Shown here one piece after another: positions 14,791-23,042 of a stretch of 38,026 nucleotides of DNA. Numbering within the stretch: position 1 is the first letter of the stretch; each line of letters begins with the position of its first letter. A program made the position numbers and the translations under genes. The notes beneath the pieces were generated by a model, which saw only the letters and a program-made list of their open reading frames with translations, made no database searches and was not told the origin of the DNA. The stretch lies in NCBI GenBank assembly GCA_006844765.1, contig SPJV01000019.1:1-38026 (forward strand), in the 5' to 3' direction. This DNA is from Alphaproteobacteria bacterium (GTDB lineage: Bacteria; Pseudomonadota; Alphaproteobacteria; UBA8366; Aestuariispiraceae).

Positions 14791-15663
14791 ATGAGCAACG
14801 CGCTATCGCTATTGCGGGAAATTGCAGAGACCCTGGGGGCGCCATCCGCCAATCTGCCATCGGGCTACCGTATGGCGGGGGAGGATGCGGATGCCGAGGA
14901 CATGCTGGCAGACGCGCCGGTCCGGCCTTCGGTTGATCCCGATTTTAAGTATAGCTCCGGCCCTGACATGATGTCCGATCACCGGATGCCGACGCTCGAT
15001 CCCGGAACCAAGACAATTGCCGGTGAAACACCCAACCAGGCCTTGCCGGCGGAATTGTTCATTCGCTACGAAGATGTGAACGGCAATGTTTCTCTGCGGT
15101 CGATCACCATGCGCGGTGTCAGCGCCGACACGGATGGTGCCGTCCTGTTGCGGTGCTTCTGCCATTTGCGTGGGGAACCGCGGATCTTCCGCGCCGGGCG
15201 CATATTGGATGCGGTGGATAGTGTAACCGGCAAACATTGGGAGCCGCCGACCGGCTTCCTGCGCTATTGGGGTGAGGCAAAGACCGAAGAGGCCCCGGCT
15301 GATGGGACCCTGGAAGCGTTGAAGTCAGCCCGGCATGGCGTGATCATTCTGACCTTCCTTGCCCAATGCGATGGGCGGCAGGATATCGCAGAAACCGAGA
15401 TCATCATCGAGTATCTGCTGCAATATGCCTATAAGCATGAGATCAATCCGGAACGGCTGGCGGAGTTTATGTCCCGCTTGAAGCCGGACAAGACAGCCTT
15501 CTTGGAAAGTGCGGAGGCCTTGGCCTCTGGGAACGGGGAAACCACGCTGGAAAATGTTCTGGTTTTCGCTGGGCGGCTCATTCAGGCCGATGGTGTGCTG
15601 CATGACAATGAGCGTGAATTTGCTGCCAGGCTTATGTCATTCCGGCAGACGGGCAATGGATAA
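14791..15663 (+). CDS. WYL-like plus TerB-like two-domain protein
   Basis: A 290-residue protein; I chose ATG 14791 (GGGGAG 11 bases upstream) over a TTG six codons earlier. The first 85 residues are probably disordered and acidic. Residues 88-142 resemble a WYL-type fold (ELFIRYEDVNGNVSLRSIT, LRCFCHLRGEPRIFRAGRI), a ligand-sensing module. Residues 178-285 look like a TerB-type helical domain with its two acidic motifs (QCDGRQDIAETEI and QADGVLHDNEREFA). TerB domains bind metal in tellurite-resistance systems, but no other ter genes are present. The protein lacks an HTH, so it is not a classic WYL transcription factor. Its role is unknown, plausibly stress or phage related. Confidence 0.7.
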   Translation: MSNALSLLREIAETLGAPSANLPSGYRMAGEDADAEDMLADAPVRPSVDPDFKYSSGPDMMSDHRMPTLDPGTKTIAGETPNQALPAELFIRYEDVNGNVSLRSITMRGVSADTDGAVLLRCFCHLRGEPRIFRAGRILDAVDSVTGKHWEPPTGFLRYWGEAKTEEAPADGTLEALKSARHGVIILTFLAQCDGRQDIAETEIIIEYLLQYAYKHEINPERLAEFMSRLKPDKTAFLESAEALASGNGETTLENVLVFAGRLIQADGVLHDNEREFAARLMSFRQTGNG

Positions 15664-15708
15664 CGCCTAGCCGATAACGTTGCCTGTGGCGGGTGTGCGA
15701 TATCGCGA

Positions 15709-16164
15709 TTACCCTTTCTTCAGCGACACGGACCGGCCGGCCCAATCAGGAAGCGCCGCCGGTATCGCGGCCTTTATCGCCTCAAATATAGGATCGGGGA
15801 ATGCTGTCGGGCGACCCGCCCGCGTGTCGTAATGCAGCATGTTGCATTCGAAGGTCGCGCGCTCTGTCCCATCGACCGTCATCGAATACCCGATGCGCAT
15901 CAGTTTCGGCACCACATCCAGGATTATGCCATGGACTTGCATTACTGCCGGCGCGCGGACTTCCTGCACATAGCGCAGATGGCTTTCAAGCGTGTATAGA
16001 GCGCAGCCGGTTTCTTCGAAATAGGCAACGCCAATCCCGAACATATCCTGCAGCTTCCAGGTCGTATTGGAGAAGGGCACGAGGTAATACGCTTCGTTCA
16101 AATGGCCATAGGCATCCAGCCAACTTTCTTGAAGTGGTTCTTCATGCAAATTGCTGAGATCCAT
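15709..16164 (-). CDS. Hotdog-fold acyl-CoA thioesterase (4HBT type)
   Basis: A 151-residue hotdog protein with the 4HBT motif WLDAYGHLNEAYYL, in which D17 is the usual catalytic aspartate and the GHLN block opens the central helix. A later strand reads HLRYVQEVRAPAVM. It resembles the thioesterases found with carnitine and betaine catabolism (betainyl-CoA thioesterase-like) as well as YbgC-like housekeeping enzymes; sequence alone does not separate these. A very strong SD (GGAGGAGGAGG) precedes the ATG. It is transcribed away from the EamA transporter gene. The DMGDH-like enzyme 4 kb away makes a betaine link attractive but unproven. Confidence 0.8.
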   Translation of the reverse strand: MDLSNLHEEPLQESWLDAYGHLNEAYYLVPFSNTTWKLQDMFGIGVAYFEETGCALYTLESHLRYVQEVRAPAVMQVHGIILDVVPKLMRIGYSMTVDGTERATFECNMLHYDTRAGRPTAFPDPIFEAIKAAIPAALPDWAGRSVSLKKG

Positions 16165-16372
16165 GATGTCCTCCTCCTCCGCTATACCTGACTCTGCGCC
16201 TGCCTGTGGGCCCGACCATACGACTGACCATGCACTTGCGCTTCATGGGGCCGATTGGGGACCGCGAGGTCAATCGAAAATTCAAATCCGGTCTTTAAAA
16301 ATAGTCGTGCGCCTTCCGCGTATTCTCGGTGTATGAGCGTTAGGTCAAAGACTGTATGAGGCAGCTGGAACG

Positions 16373-17398
16373 ATGGCATCCCTGGACCAAACCGAAGGCT
16401 TTTCCCCACCCCCGCTGACTACCGGGAATGAGGTGGGGGAGGAAGACGGCAACTCGTCACTTGCCATCGGGTTTATCCTGGGCGGGATGTTTCTGTTCTC
16501 CCTGCAGGATGTCTTGATGAAGTATTTGAGCACGCAATATGCCGTGACGCAGGTCGTGCTGCTGCGCTGTCTGGTCAGTGGCTTGGTGTTGTTCGGGCTC
16601 GTGGTCTGGCGGACAGGGATGAATGGGTTTTCGGTCAAACGCCCGTTTCTGATCTATCTGCGCGGCACCTTGATGTTTGCGTCCTACATTTGCTTTTTTC
16701 TGGCTCTAGCGGCGCTGCCGATCGCCATCGCGGTGGCACTTGTATTCACGACACCGATGATCGTTACCGCGCTGTCCGCCCCCATCCTGGGGGAGAAAGT
16801 AGGCGGAAGGCGTTGGGTTGCTGTCCTTTTTGGGTTCGCAGGCGTGCTGTTGATCAACCGTCCCACCGCGGAAGGCTTTGATCCGGCCATGTTGTTGGCC
16901 CTCGCGGCGGCGGTGTTCTATGCGTCCAGCATCATCATGGCCCGTCAGTTGAAAGCCTCAGCCGATGGGGCTGCTATGGGCTTTCATTCCAATATCTGTT
17001 TCCTTGCCTGGGCTGCATTGATCGGTCTGCATGTCTGGCATGGCGGTTACCTGCCGCCGGATGCCGGGCCATCGCTTGGCTTCATGCTCCGCGCCTGGAC
17101 CATGCCGGAATTCTGGGACCTGATGATGATCTGGGCCTGCGGTGGATTGGCAGGCGTCGGACTGTTCATGATCACGGAAGCCTATCGCCAGGCGGCGGCC
17201 AGCCTTGTCGCACCGTTCGAATATGTCTCGATCCTGCTCGGCGCGCTATGGGGGTTTATCTTTTTTGATAGTCTGCCGGACCCGATTGCGGCGCTCGGCA
17301 TGGCGGTGATTATCGGCAGTGGCCTATACATCGCCCATCGAGAACGGGTGCGCGGCAAGAAACCGAACACCGGCTCCCAAATCAGACCGCGCGCCTAA
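16373..17398 (+). CDS. EamA/DMT-superfamily transporter
   Basis: A 341-residue integral membrane protein with about ten predicted helices in two EamA repeats: the first from FILGGMFLFSLQDVLMKYL to FGFAGVLLINRP, the second from PAMLLALAAAVFYASSIIMA to GMAVIIGSGLYIAHRE. The N-terminal 28 residues are hydrophilic and the C-terminus is basic (RERVRGKKPN), consistent with a cytoplasmic tail. DMT-family members export metabolites such as amino acids or act as drug/metabolite carriers, and the substrate is unknown. It converges with the RTX gene, with only 23 bases between the stops. Confidence 0.9.
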   Translation: MASLDQTEGFSPPPLTTGNEVGEEDGNSSLAIGFILGGMFLFSLQDVLMKYLSTQYAVTQVVLLRCLVSGLVLFGLVVWRTGMNGFSVKRPFLIYLRGTLMFASYICFFLALAALPIAIAVALVFTTPMIVTALSAPILGEKVGGRRWVAVLFGFAGVLLINRPTAEGFDPAMLLALAAAVFYASSIIMARQLKASADGAAMGFHSNICFLAWAALIGLHVWHGGYLPPDAGPSLGFMLRAWTMPEFWDLMMIWACGGLAGVGLFMITEAYRQAAASLVAPFEYVSILLGALWGFIFFDSLPDPIAALGMAVIIGSGLYIAHRERVRGKKPNTGSQIRPRA

Positions 17399-17421
17399 GC
17401 CGTTCTGCAGAGCTATCAGTA

Positions 17422-19296
17422 TTAGACCGCAACGGCGGCCTGTTCGTCCCCGATGATATCGGAAAGGTTGATCCCGACGATGCCTTCCAGCACTGCAGCA
17501 TCGGCAAACTCGCCGGCCTCTCCGGTGCCTTCCTGATTGACCTGGACGACAGTGTTGCCATTGCCGTCTTCAGCCAAGCGGATGAAGTTCGACAGGTCTG
17601 CTTCCGCATCTGCATTGACGAGTTGAGAGACATCCAAGACATCGCCTTCTTCGGTCGAGAAGTCGGTGATGCGGTCCGTGCCGCCGCCTTGCTTGAGCAC
17701 GAAGACGTCGCCACCGCTGCCGCCGGTCAAGGTGTCGTCACCGGCGCCGCCATCCAGTCGATTGCTCTCTGCATTACCGATCAGGCGGTCATCGAAGTCG
17801 GAACCAATGGCATTTTCGACATTGGTGACCACATCATTGCCCTCGCCGGAGACAGTCCCGCCGGAGAAATCGACAGTGACGGCTTCGTCGGCAGATGAAT
17901 AGTCAACCGTGTCGGTACCAGCACCGCCATCAAGGACGTCGTCTCCCCCGCCGCCGGACAACACATCATTGCCTGCGCCACCGGACAACACATTGTTGCC
18001 GTCATCGCCGGTCAGGGTGTCATCATGATCCGAGCCGACGGCATTCTCGATATTTGAGAAAGTGTCATTCTCAGCGCCCCGGACTGTCTGAGAGACGAAA
18101 TCCACCACAACCGCGCCATCCGACCCGCTATAGTCAATCGTGTCATTGCCCGCACCGCCATCGATATGATCGGTGCTTTCAATCATCCAATCGCCGGCAG
18201 CGGAAACCTCGATATCGTCAATTCGAACGCCTTCGTCACTTCCGGTCGCGTCGGCGGTGATCGCAAGCTGGAGCTTGCCTTCATCGTCCAGGGTTGCCGT
18301 TAGGCTGTGGCTCTTCTTGCCTTTGCTGCTATCGGAAAGGACTTCCTCTCCATTTACAGATAGTTTCAGGTGATCCTGTAACCGGCCGCGGGTATCCCAA
18401 CTGCCGAAGGTTTGAGCATCGAACTCAATCGTCACGGTTTGACCGGCATTTTCCACCCCGAAGTTATAGGTCTTGGAGGCCGTTTCGTCCTTGCCGATGC
18501 GCAAGCGCCCGCCATTTCGGTCGATGCCGTCGCCCGTCCAGCCGGATGTATCGCTGGAGAAGTCATCCCGGGCCAAAACAGTACCATCGGAAACGGAAAG
18601 GGTTGCCGTATCTGCGGCCTTAACCACATCATTGCCGTCGCCGCCGATCAGCGTATCAACGCCGTCCGTGCCGAAAATCTCTGTCCCCGCGGGGGTCGCT
18701 GCTTCTGTCCCTGCAGCGGCAGCTGCGTTTGTCACGGTCTCGAAAACCGCGCCTTCATCTCGACGGTCATCAAGAGGGTCCGGGCCGCGCCGGGCGGCGC
18801 CTCGTTCATTGTCGAGACCGCGCGGATTGGATTGCGGGCCATCCCCGACACGTCCCGGCAGGTCGTCATTGGCAAATTGGCTGGATGTGCCGCCAACCGC
18901 TTGAGCCGACCCCGCCGCCGTATCCAGATCGTCGAGTTCTTCGGAGAGCTTAAAGATCAAGGATTCGTCATCCAGCAATTCCAGCGGCGGGATTTCCTCG
19001 CCGGTGGGGGTGGAGACGTGATCAATACTGTCTTGCGCCAGGATCCCTACATAATCCTCAACCATCACCACCTGACCATCCGGGGTGATAAGGATTGCGT
19101 CATGGCCGATCAGCTTTGAGAAAGCGATATCCGCGACGTTTAGAGGAATCCGCAGGGCGCGCGTCGTAATATCTGCGGCGCCAATAACGGTTGCCTGAGC
19201 CAGGACCCCTTGTGGCACTGTCTCAGTCGCTTGGGTCAACAAATCGATCAGCCGGTCGGCTGCCATATTGCCGTTCACTGTCGTTTCATTCGCCAT
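17422..19296 (-). CDS. RTX-type calcium-binding protein, type I secretion substrate
   Basis: A 624-residue acidic protein without a signal peptide. Residues 1-90 form an N-terminal beta-rich module (RIPLNVADIAFSKLIGHDAILITPDGQVVMVED) loosely like the leading domain of BapA-type adhesins. A disordered stretch (120-205) contains an Ala-rich NAAAAAGTEAATPAG. Residues 240-365 look like a jelly-roll or carbohydrate-binding insertion (DDFSSDTSGWTGDG to GVRIDDIEVSA). Glycine-rich Ca-binding nonapeptides lie at 216-224, 379-386, 428-460 and 514-530 (GGAGNDxL type). The end (529-624; GDVFVLKQGGGTDRITDF) fits a C-terminal type I secretion target domain. Secretion or surface retention is expected, but no ABC/MFP secretion genes are present here. 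No enzymatic motif is visible. Confidence 0.85.
   Translation of the reverse strand: MANETTVNGNMAADRLIDLLTQATETVPQGVLAQATVIGAADITTRALRIPLNVADIAFSKLIGHDAILITPDGQVVMVEDYVGILAQDSIDHVSTPTGEEIPPLELLDDESLIFKLSEELDDLDTAAGSAQAVGGTSSQFANDDLPGRVGDGPQSNPRGLDNERGAARRGPDPLDDRRDEGAVFETVTNAAAAAGTEAATPAGTEIFGTDGVDTLIGGDGNDVVKAADTATLSVSDGTVLARDDFSSDTSGWTGDGIDRNGGRLRIGKDETASKTYNFGVENAGQTVTIEFDAQTFGSWDTRGRLQDHLKLSVNGEEVLSDSSKGKKSHSLTATLDDEGKLQLAITADATGSDEGVRIDDIEVSAAGDWMIESTDHIDGGAGNDTIDYSGSDGAVVVDFVSQTVRGAENDTFSNIENAVGSDHDDTLTGDDGNNVLSGGAGNDVLSGGGGDDVLDGGAGTDTVDYSSADEAVTVDFSGGTVSGEGNDVVTNVENAIGSDFDDRLIGNAESNRLDGGAGDDTLTGGSGGDVFVLKQGGGTDRITDFSTEEGDVLDVSQLVNADAEADLSNFIRLAEDGNGNTVVQVNQEGTGEAGEFADAAVLEGIVGINLSDIIGDEQAAVAV
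17776..17925 (-). repeat. Second copy of the 50-residue repeat in the RTX protein
   Basis: Residues 458-507 (GAGTDTVDYSSADEAVTVDF through NAIGSDFDDRLIG) align without gaps to residues 381-430. The copies share the DYS, VVDF-like strand, NVEN/NIEN and GSD-DD landmarks. It is a whole beta-roll segment duplication. Confidence 0.75.
18007..18156 (-). repeat. First copy of the 50-residue repeat in the RTX protein
   Basis: Residues 381-430 (GAGNDTIDYSGSDGAVVVDF through NAVGSDHDDTLTG) pair with the copy at residues 458-507, 77 residues further on. The intervening 27 residues are pure glycine-rich Ca-binding repeats. Confidence 0.75.
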
Positions 19297-19342
19297 ATCC
19301 GTTGCCTTTCAAACCAATGACCGAAACCACGTTTCTCTAAAA

Positions 19343-19370
19343 GATGGGTATTCTTGGTAAGAATCCCATC
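19343..19370 (-). terminator. Intrinsic terminator after the cupin gene
   Basis: On the minus strand the arms GATGGGATTCTT and AAGAAT-A-CCCATC pair over 12 bp with one bulged base and a 3-base loop, followed by TTTTAGAG. The hairpin plus T-run lies 125 bases after the cupin stop and 47 bases before the RTX start. It ends the purD-pmbA-cupin transcription unit and insulates the RTX gene. Confidence 0.7.
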
Positions 19371-19495
19371 AATTTCGGTCGAACACGCGTTCTGCGCCCC
19401 ATAATGAGGTGGTTCTTAGCGAATTGGTGGATATCTGTCTGTGTCGGCTGTCACAGCGGGTTTCTGGCTGGGAATCCGCTGTGGAGGCTGGAAGG

Positions 19496-19864
19496 TTAGT
19501 CGCCGAAGCCGGAGCCTGCCTTGCGGTACTCGTCGCGCGGTGGCGCAAATACGTCGAGTACACGGGCGCCGTCGGGCCCGGCGCGTACCGTATGTTCGAC
19601 GCCGCCGGGTGTGCGCCAGAAATCTCCGGCCTTCACCTCGGTTTCGACACCATCTTGGGTGCGGATAAGGCTACCTTCCAGCAGGACACCCCATTGTTCC
19701 TGCGGATGTGAGTGCAGGGTTCCGACCGAATTTGGCGCGAGGACCACCACGGATAACATCGCCTGATCACCAGGGAAAATTCGGGTGTTGATGCCGGGGG
19801 CCAGCTCTCGCTTGATGCCTTGTTCCGGATCATTGAGGTTGAAAAACGTATTGTCGGTGCTCAT
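19496..19864 (-). CDS. Cupin-domain protein
   Basis: A 122-residue single-domain cupin. Motif 1 reads GTLHSHPQEQWGVLLEGSL (H51, H53 and Q57 or E56 as likely metal ligands), and motif 2 reads DFWRTPGGVEHTVRA with H91. The short linker and length fit small mononuclear-metal cupins that bind small metabolites or act as isomerases or dioxygenases. No specific substrate can be inferred. It is the last gene of the minus-strand run after pmbA (68-base gap) and before the terminator. Confidence 0.85.
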   Translation of the reverse strand: MSTDNTFFNLNDPEQGIKRELAPGINTRIFPGDQAMLSVVVLAPNSVGTLHSHPQEQWGVLLEGSLIRTQDGVETEVKAGDFWRTPGGVEHTVRAGPDGARVLDVFAPPRDEYRKAGSGFGD

Positions 19865-19932
19865 CGCATTTATCCCTCATTCTACGACAGGCAGGATTGC
19901 ACTGTGTTGGAGCCAAAAGGGTGGTCGGGAGC

Positions 19933-21279
19933 CTACATGCCGGCGACAGTCATACGGGCCACATGAATCGTCGGGGCGTTCGTCCCATATTCAAAGGTCA
20001 GGTCATCCGCAGGGGTCATCGACTTGAACATGTCTTTTAGATTTCCGGCGATTGTCACTTCGCTGACCGGATAGGTTTTCTCGCCCTTTTCGATCCAGAA
20101 GCCGGCGGCGCCACGGCTGTAGTCGCCGGTAACCCCATTGACGCCCATCCCCATCAAGCTTGTGATATACAATCCTTCATCGATATCTGCGATCAGGGCT
20201 TCCGGGCTTTCTGCGCCGGCGTGAAGATAGAGGTTCGTGGTGCTCGGGTTTGGCGGGCCACCGGCGCCGCGAGAGGCTCTTGCCGTCGTCTTCAAACCCA
20301 GTTGACGGGCCGTGCGCAGGTCCAGAATCCAGGTTTTCAGCACCCCATCGGAGACCAGATCCATCGGCGCATTGGCGATGCCTTCCGCATCGAAAGGCTT
20401 GGACCCCAGGCCGCGCGGGCGATGCGGGTCGTCGGTAATCGTCAGGCCCGGTGCCATCACCATCTCCCCCATCGATTTCTGCAGGAAGCTCGTGCCGCGC
20501 GCGATGGCGGCGCCATTCACTGCAGACGCAAGGTGCCGGACAAGGCTGCTCGAAATTCGAGGGTCAAAGACGACAGGGACTTCTCCCGTCGGTGGTTTGC
20601 GCGGCGCGAGCCGTGACAAGGCCCGGCGGGCTGCCCGTTCGCCAACCTCTGTCGGGGATTTCAGATCGGCGCCGTGAACAGCGGTGGTGAAGTCATAATC
20701 CCCTTCCATCTCCGTGCCTTCCCCGGCGATGACGGAGACACCAATGGAGTGGCGGGAGCCTTCATAGGTGCCCAGGAACCCATTGCTTGCGCCCAGCGTA
20801 ACAGTCCAGCGCGCCCAATCGGCTTCGGCACCTTCGGAGTTCGTGATGCCGTCCATAGCGCGTGCCGCGTCCTCGGTTTCCCGGGCGCGTTCGATCAATG
20901 TCTCCGCTGAGGGTTCTTCCGGATCATTCATATCCAGATCCGGCGGGGTATCCGTCAAAATCTGGTCCGGGTCGGCGATACCGGCATAGGGGTCATCCGG
21001 CACGGCCTTGGCCATGGCGATGGCGCGGTCGATTAAGACGTCCAGGGCTGCGCGGCTCCAATCATTGGACGATACGACAGCCTGTTTCGGGCCAACGAAG
21101 ACCCGCAACCCCAAATCTTGTTCTTCTGACCGTTCCAGTTTCTCCATTTTGCCGAGACGCTGTGCGTGGCTGAGGGAGACGGCGACACCGGCCACGGCAT
21201 CTGCCGCATCGGCCCCGGCCTTTTTTGCGCGAGAAATCAAATCGTCGACGATATCGGCGGCCGAAGAACTGTCGGTCAT
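19933..21279 (-). CDS. pmbA: TldD/PmbA-family protein, PmbA (TldE)-like
   Basis: A 448-residue protein of the TldD/PmbA family. PmbA (TldE) pairs with TldD to form a heterodimeric zinc protease that trims peptides such as microcin B17 precursor and degrades the CcdA antitoxin in E. coli. The N-terminal domain (IVDDLISRAKKAGADAADAV, DLGLRVFVGPKQAVVSSNDW) and C-terminal barrel (SSLVRHLASAVNGAAIARGTSF, GMGVNGVTGDYSRGAAGFWIEKGE) are both present. No HExxxH zinc motif is visible, as expected for the E subunit; the metal site lies in TldD, which is not in this window. Cytoplasmic. Confidence 0.9.
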   Translation of the reverse strand: MTDSSSAADIVDDLISRAKKAGADAADAVAGVAVSLSHAQRLGKMEKLERSEEQDLGLRVFVGPKQAVVSSNDWSRAALDVLIDRAIAMAKAVPDDPYAGIADPDQILTDTPPDLDMNDPEEPSAETLIERARETEDAARAMDGITNSEGAEADWARWTVTLGASNGFLGTYEGSRHSIGVSVIAGEGTEMEGDYDFTTAVHGADLKSPTEVGERAARRALSRLAPRKPPTGEVPVVFDPRISSSLVRHLASAVNGAAIARGTSFLQKSMGEMVMAPGLTITDDPHRPRGLGSKPFDAEGIANAPMDLVSDGVLKTWILDLRTARQLGLKTTARASRGAGGPPNPSTTNLYLHAGAESPEALIADIDEGLYITSLMGMGVNGVTGDYSRGAAGFWIEKGEKTYPVSEVTIAGNLKDMFKSMTPADDLTFEYGTNAPTIHVARMTVAGM

Positions 21280-21381
21280 ATAATGCTTCCTTGAGGTTTT
21301 AACGTATCTGTGGACGGCCCTGCTTTGGGCGGGTTCAAGCCTGAAATATGTGGGGTTGGTCGTGCCCCAGGGAAAGACCTG

Positions 21382-21654
21382 TTATTGCAAAAGTCCCATG
21401 ATCCCAATGAAAGTGAAAGCGGCAATCCCGACCAAAGCCATCACAATTTGTATTCTTGCCCGTTTCAGGCTGGGTGACAGGTCCGGCAAGTCGTTCGGGT
21501 CCTTGTCCTGATCAATCGTGTAGTGCCGAGGCCCGCGCTGGCGGTTTTGCCGCCGCAGCATGATCCAGAACAGTCCCAGCACGATGAGACCGATTATCGC
21601 GACCGTGTTCGGTTCGTTCTGCATGAAGGCCCCCAACCATTCCATCGCGTTCAC
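21382..21654 (-). CDS. Two-helix membrane protein of unknown function
   Basis: A 90-residue protein starting at GTG 21654, which has GAGGAATAAGG just upstream; an ATG three codons later is the alternative. It has a helix at about 18-34 (TVAIIGLIVLGLFWIMLRR), a basic/acidic central loop (RRQNRQRGPRHYTIDQDKDPND) and a second helix at 70-90 (IQIVMALVGIAAFTFIGIMG). It lies in the purD-pmbA run, 39 bases after purD. I do not recognise a functional family; it looks like a conserved small inner-membrane protein of this lineage. Confidence 0.7.
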   Translation of the reverse strand: MNAMEWLGAFMQNEPNTVAIIGLIVLGLFWIMLRRQNRQRGPRHYTIDQDKDPNDLPDLSPSLKRARIQIVMALVGIAAFTFIGIMGLLQ

Positions 21655-21693
21655 CCTTATTCCTCGCTCTGTTGGCGCTTACTCTTTTGGTCT

Positions 21694-22974
21694 CTAAGTC
21701 TGCCGATCAATCGCGCGCCACCCGATATCCCCGCGGCAGAAACCGTTTTCCCATTCGACCAGATCAACGGCTTCATAGGCGCGCTTTTGTGCCTCCGCAG
21801 TATCTGCTCCCAGCGCGGTGACATTCAAGACACGTCCGCCCGTGGCAGTAAGCTGGCCCTCTGCATCCCGACCTGTGCCAGCATGAAAGATCGTCACGTC
21901 CTCTAAGGCTACAGCCTTGGAAAGATCGGTGATCGGCGTTCCCTTATCATAGCTGCCCGGATAGCCTTTCGAGGCGAGAACGACGTTGAGCGCCGTTTCC
22001 GGATACCAGCGCAAGTGAAAACGGTCGAGTTGCCCATCGGCGGAAGCGATTAGCCCCGGCAGAAAGTCCGACATCACGCGCATCAACATCACCTGACATT
22101 CAGGATCACCGAAGCGCACATTGTATTCGATAACTTTAGGCCCCGTCGCCGTAATCATCAGGCCGATGAACAGGACACCCTGGAAGGGGCAGCCTTCGGC
22201 CTTCATTGCTGCGACGGTTGGGTTCAGGATCGTGTCGATTATCGATTGCTCAACCGCCTCGGTTGCGACCGGAGCCGGGGAATAGGCGCCCATACCACCG
22301 GTATTCGGGCCGGTATCGCCTTCACCGACGGCTTTGTGGTCTTGCGCGGATGCCAGGGGCAAGGCTGTTTCCCCATCCACCAGGGCGAAGAAGGATAGTT
22401 CTTCTCCCTCCATGAATTCTTCGACCACCAATTCTGCGCCAGCATCCCCGAAGGTCTTGTCGGTCATTGCCGCATCGACGGCTGCAAGAGCCTCCTCAAC
22501 CGTTTGAGCGACCGTGACGCCTTTCCCGGCTGCCAGGCCATCCGCCTTTACGACGATTGGGGCGCCTTTTTCTTGGATGTAGGCTTTTGCGGCATCGGCA
22601 TCTGTGAAGCGTTCGTAATCTGCGGTTGGGATTCCGTAGTTGCGGCAGATATCTTTACTGAAGCCTTTGGAACCTTCCAGCCGCGCCGCAGCGGCGCTGG
22701 GGCCAAAGGTCTTGATCCCGGCATCCCGCAATCTGTCAGCCATGCCGGCCACCAGCGGTGCTTCCGGCCCGACAACAACGAAATCCATTGCTTCTTCGCG
22801 GGCGAATTTGACGATCCCGGCGATGTCTTCGGCGCCAATGGGAACACAGGTTGCGTCCTGCGCGATCCCGGCATTGCCCGGCGCACAGTAGAGGGCTGAG
22901 CAAAGCGGCGATGATGCAATCGACCAGCACAGGGCATGTTCCCGCCCGCCAGATCCGACAACCAGGATTCGCAT
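21694..22974 (-). CDS. purD: Phosphoribosylamine-glycine ligase (GAR synthetase)
   Basis: A 426-residue PurD, which joins 5-phosphoribosylamine and glycine with ATP in the second step of purine synthesis. The N-terminal GARS_N domain begins ILVVGSGGREHALCWSIA, a family hallmark. The ATP-grasp core follows with PIVVKADGLAAGKGVTVA and GAELVVEEFMEGEELSFFAL, then the substrate block GDTGPNTGGMGAYSPAP and VIEYNVRFGDPECQVMLMR. Length and all motifs are normal. It follows a small hypothetical gene and leads into the membrane-protein and pmbA genes on the same strand; xseA is divergent. Confidence 0.97.
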   Translation of the reverse strand: MRILVVGSGGREHALCWSIASSPLCSALYCAPGNAGIAQDATCVPIGAEDIAGIVKFAREEAMDFVVVGPEAPLVAGMADRLRDAGIKTFGPSAAAARLEGSKGFSKDICRNYGIPTADYERFTDADAAKAYIQEKGAPIVVKADGLAAGKGVTVAQTVEEALAAVDAAMTDKTFGDAGAELVVEEFMEGEELSFFALVDGETALPLASAQDHKAVGEGDTGPNTGGMGAYSPAPVATEAVEQSIIDTILNPTVAAMKAEGCPFQGVLFIGLMITATGPKVIEYNVRFGDPECQVMLMRVMSDFLPGLIASADGQLDRFHLRWYPETALNVVLASKGYPGSYDKGTPITDLSKAVALEDVTIFHAGTGRDAEGQLTATGGRVLNVTALGADTAEAQKRAYEAVDLVEWENGFCRGDIGWRAIDRQT

Positions 22975-23042
22975 CGAATAAATTCTCCCACATAATCAAA
23001 TTGGACAAGGGAAAGACCCTCAGATGCAAATTTAGGCGCCCG

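Noticed and set aside
18412..19119. Plus-strand ORF (235 codons) opposite the RTX gene
   Set aside because: Antisense frame of a glycine/aspartate-rich repeat gene; no start signal or recognisable motif.
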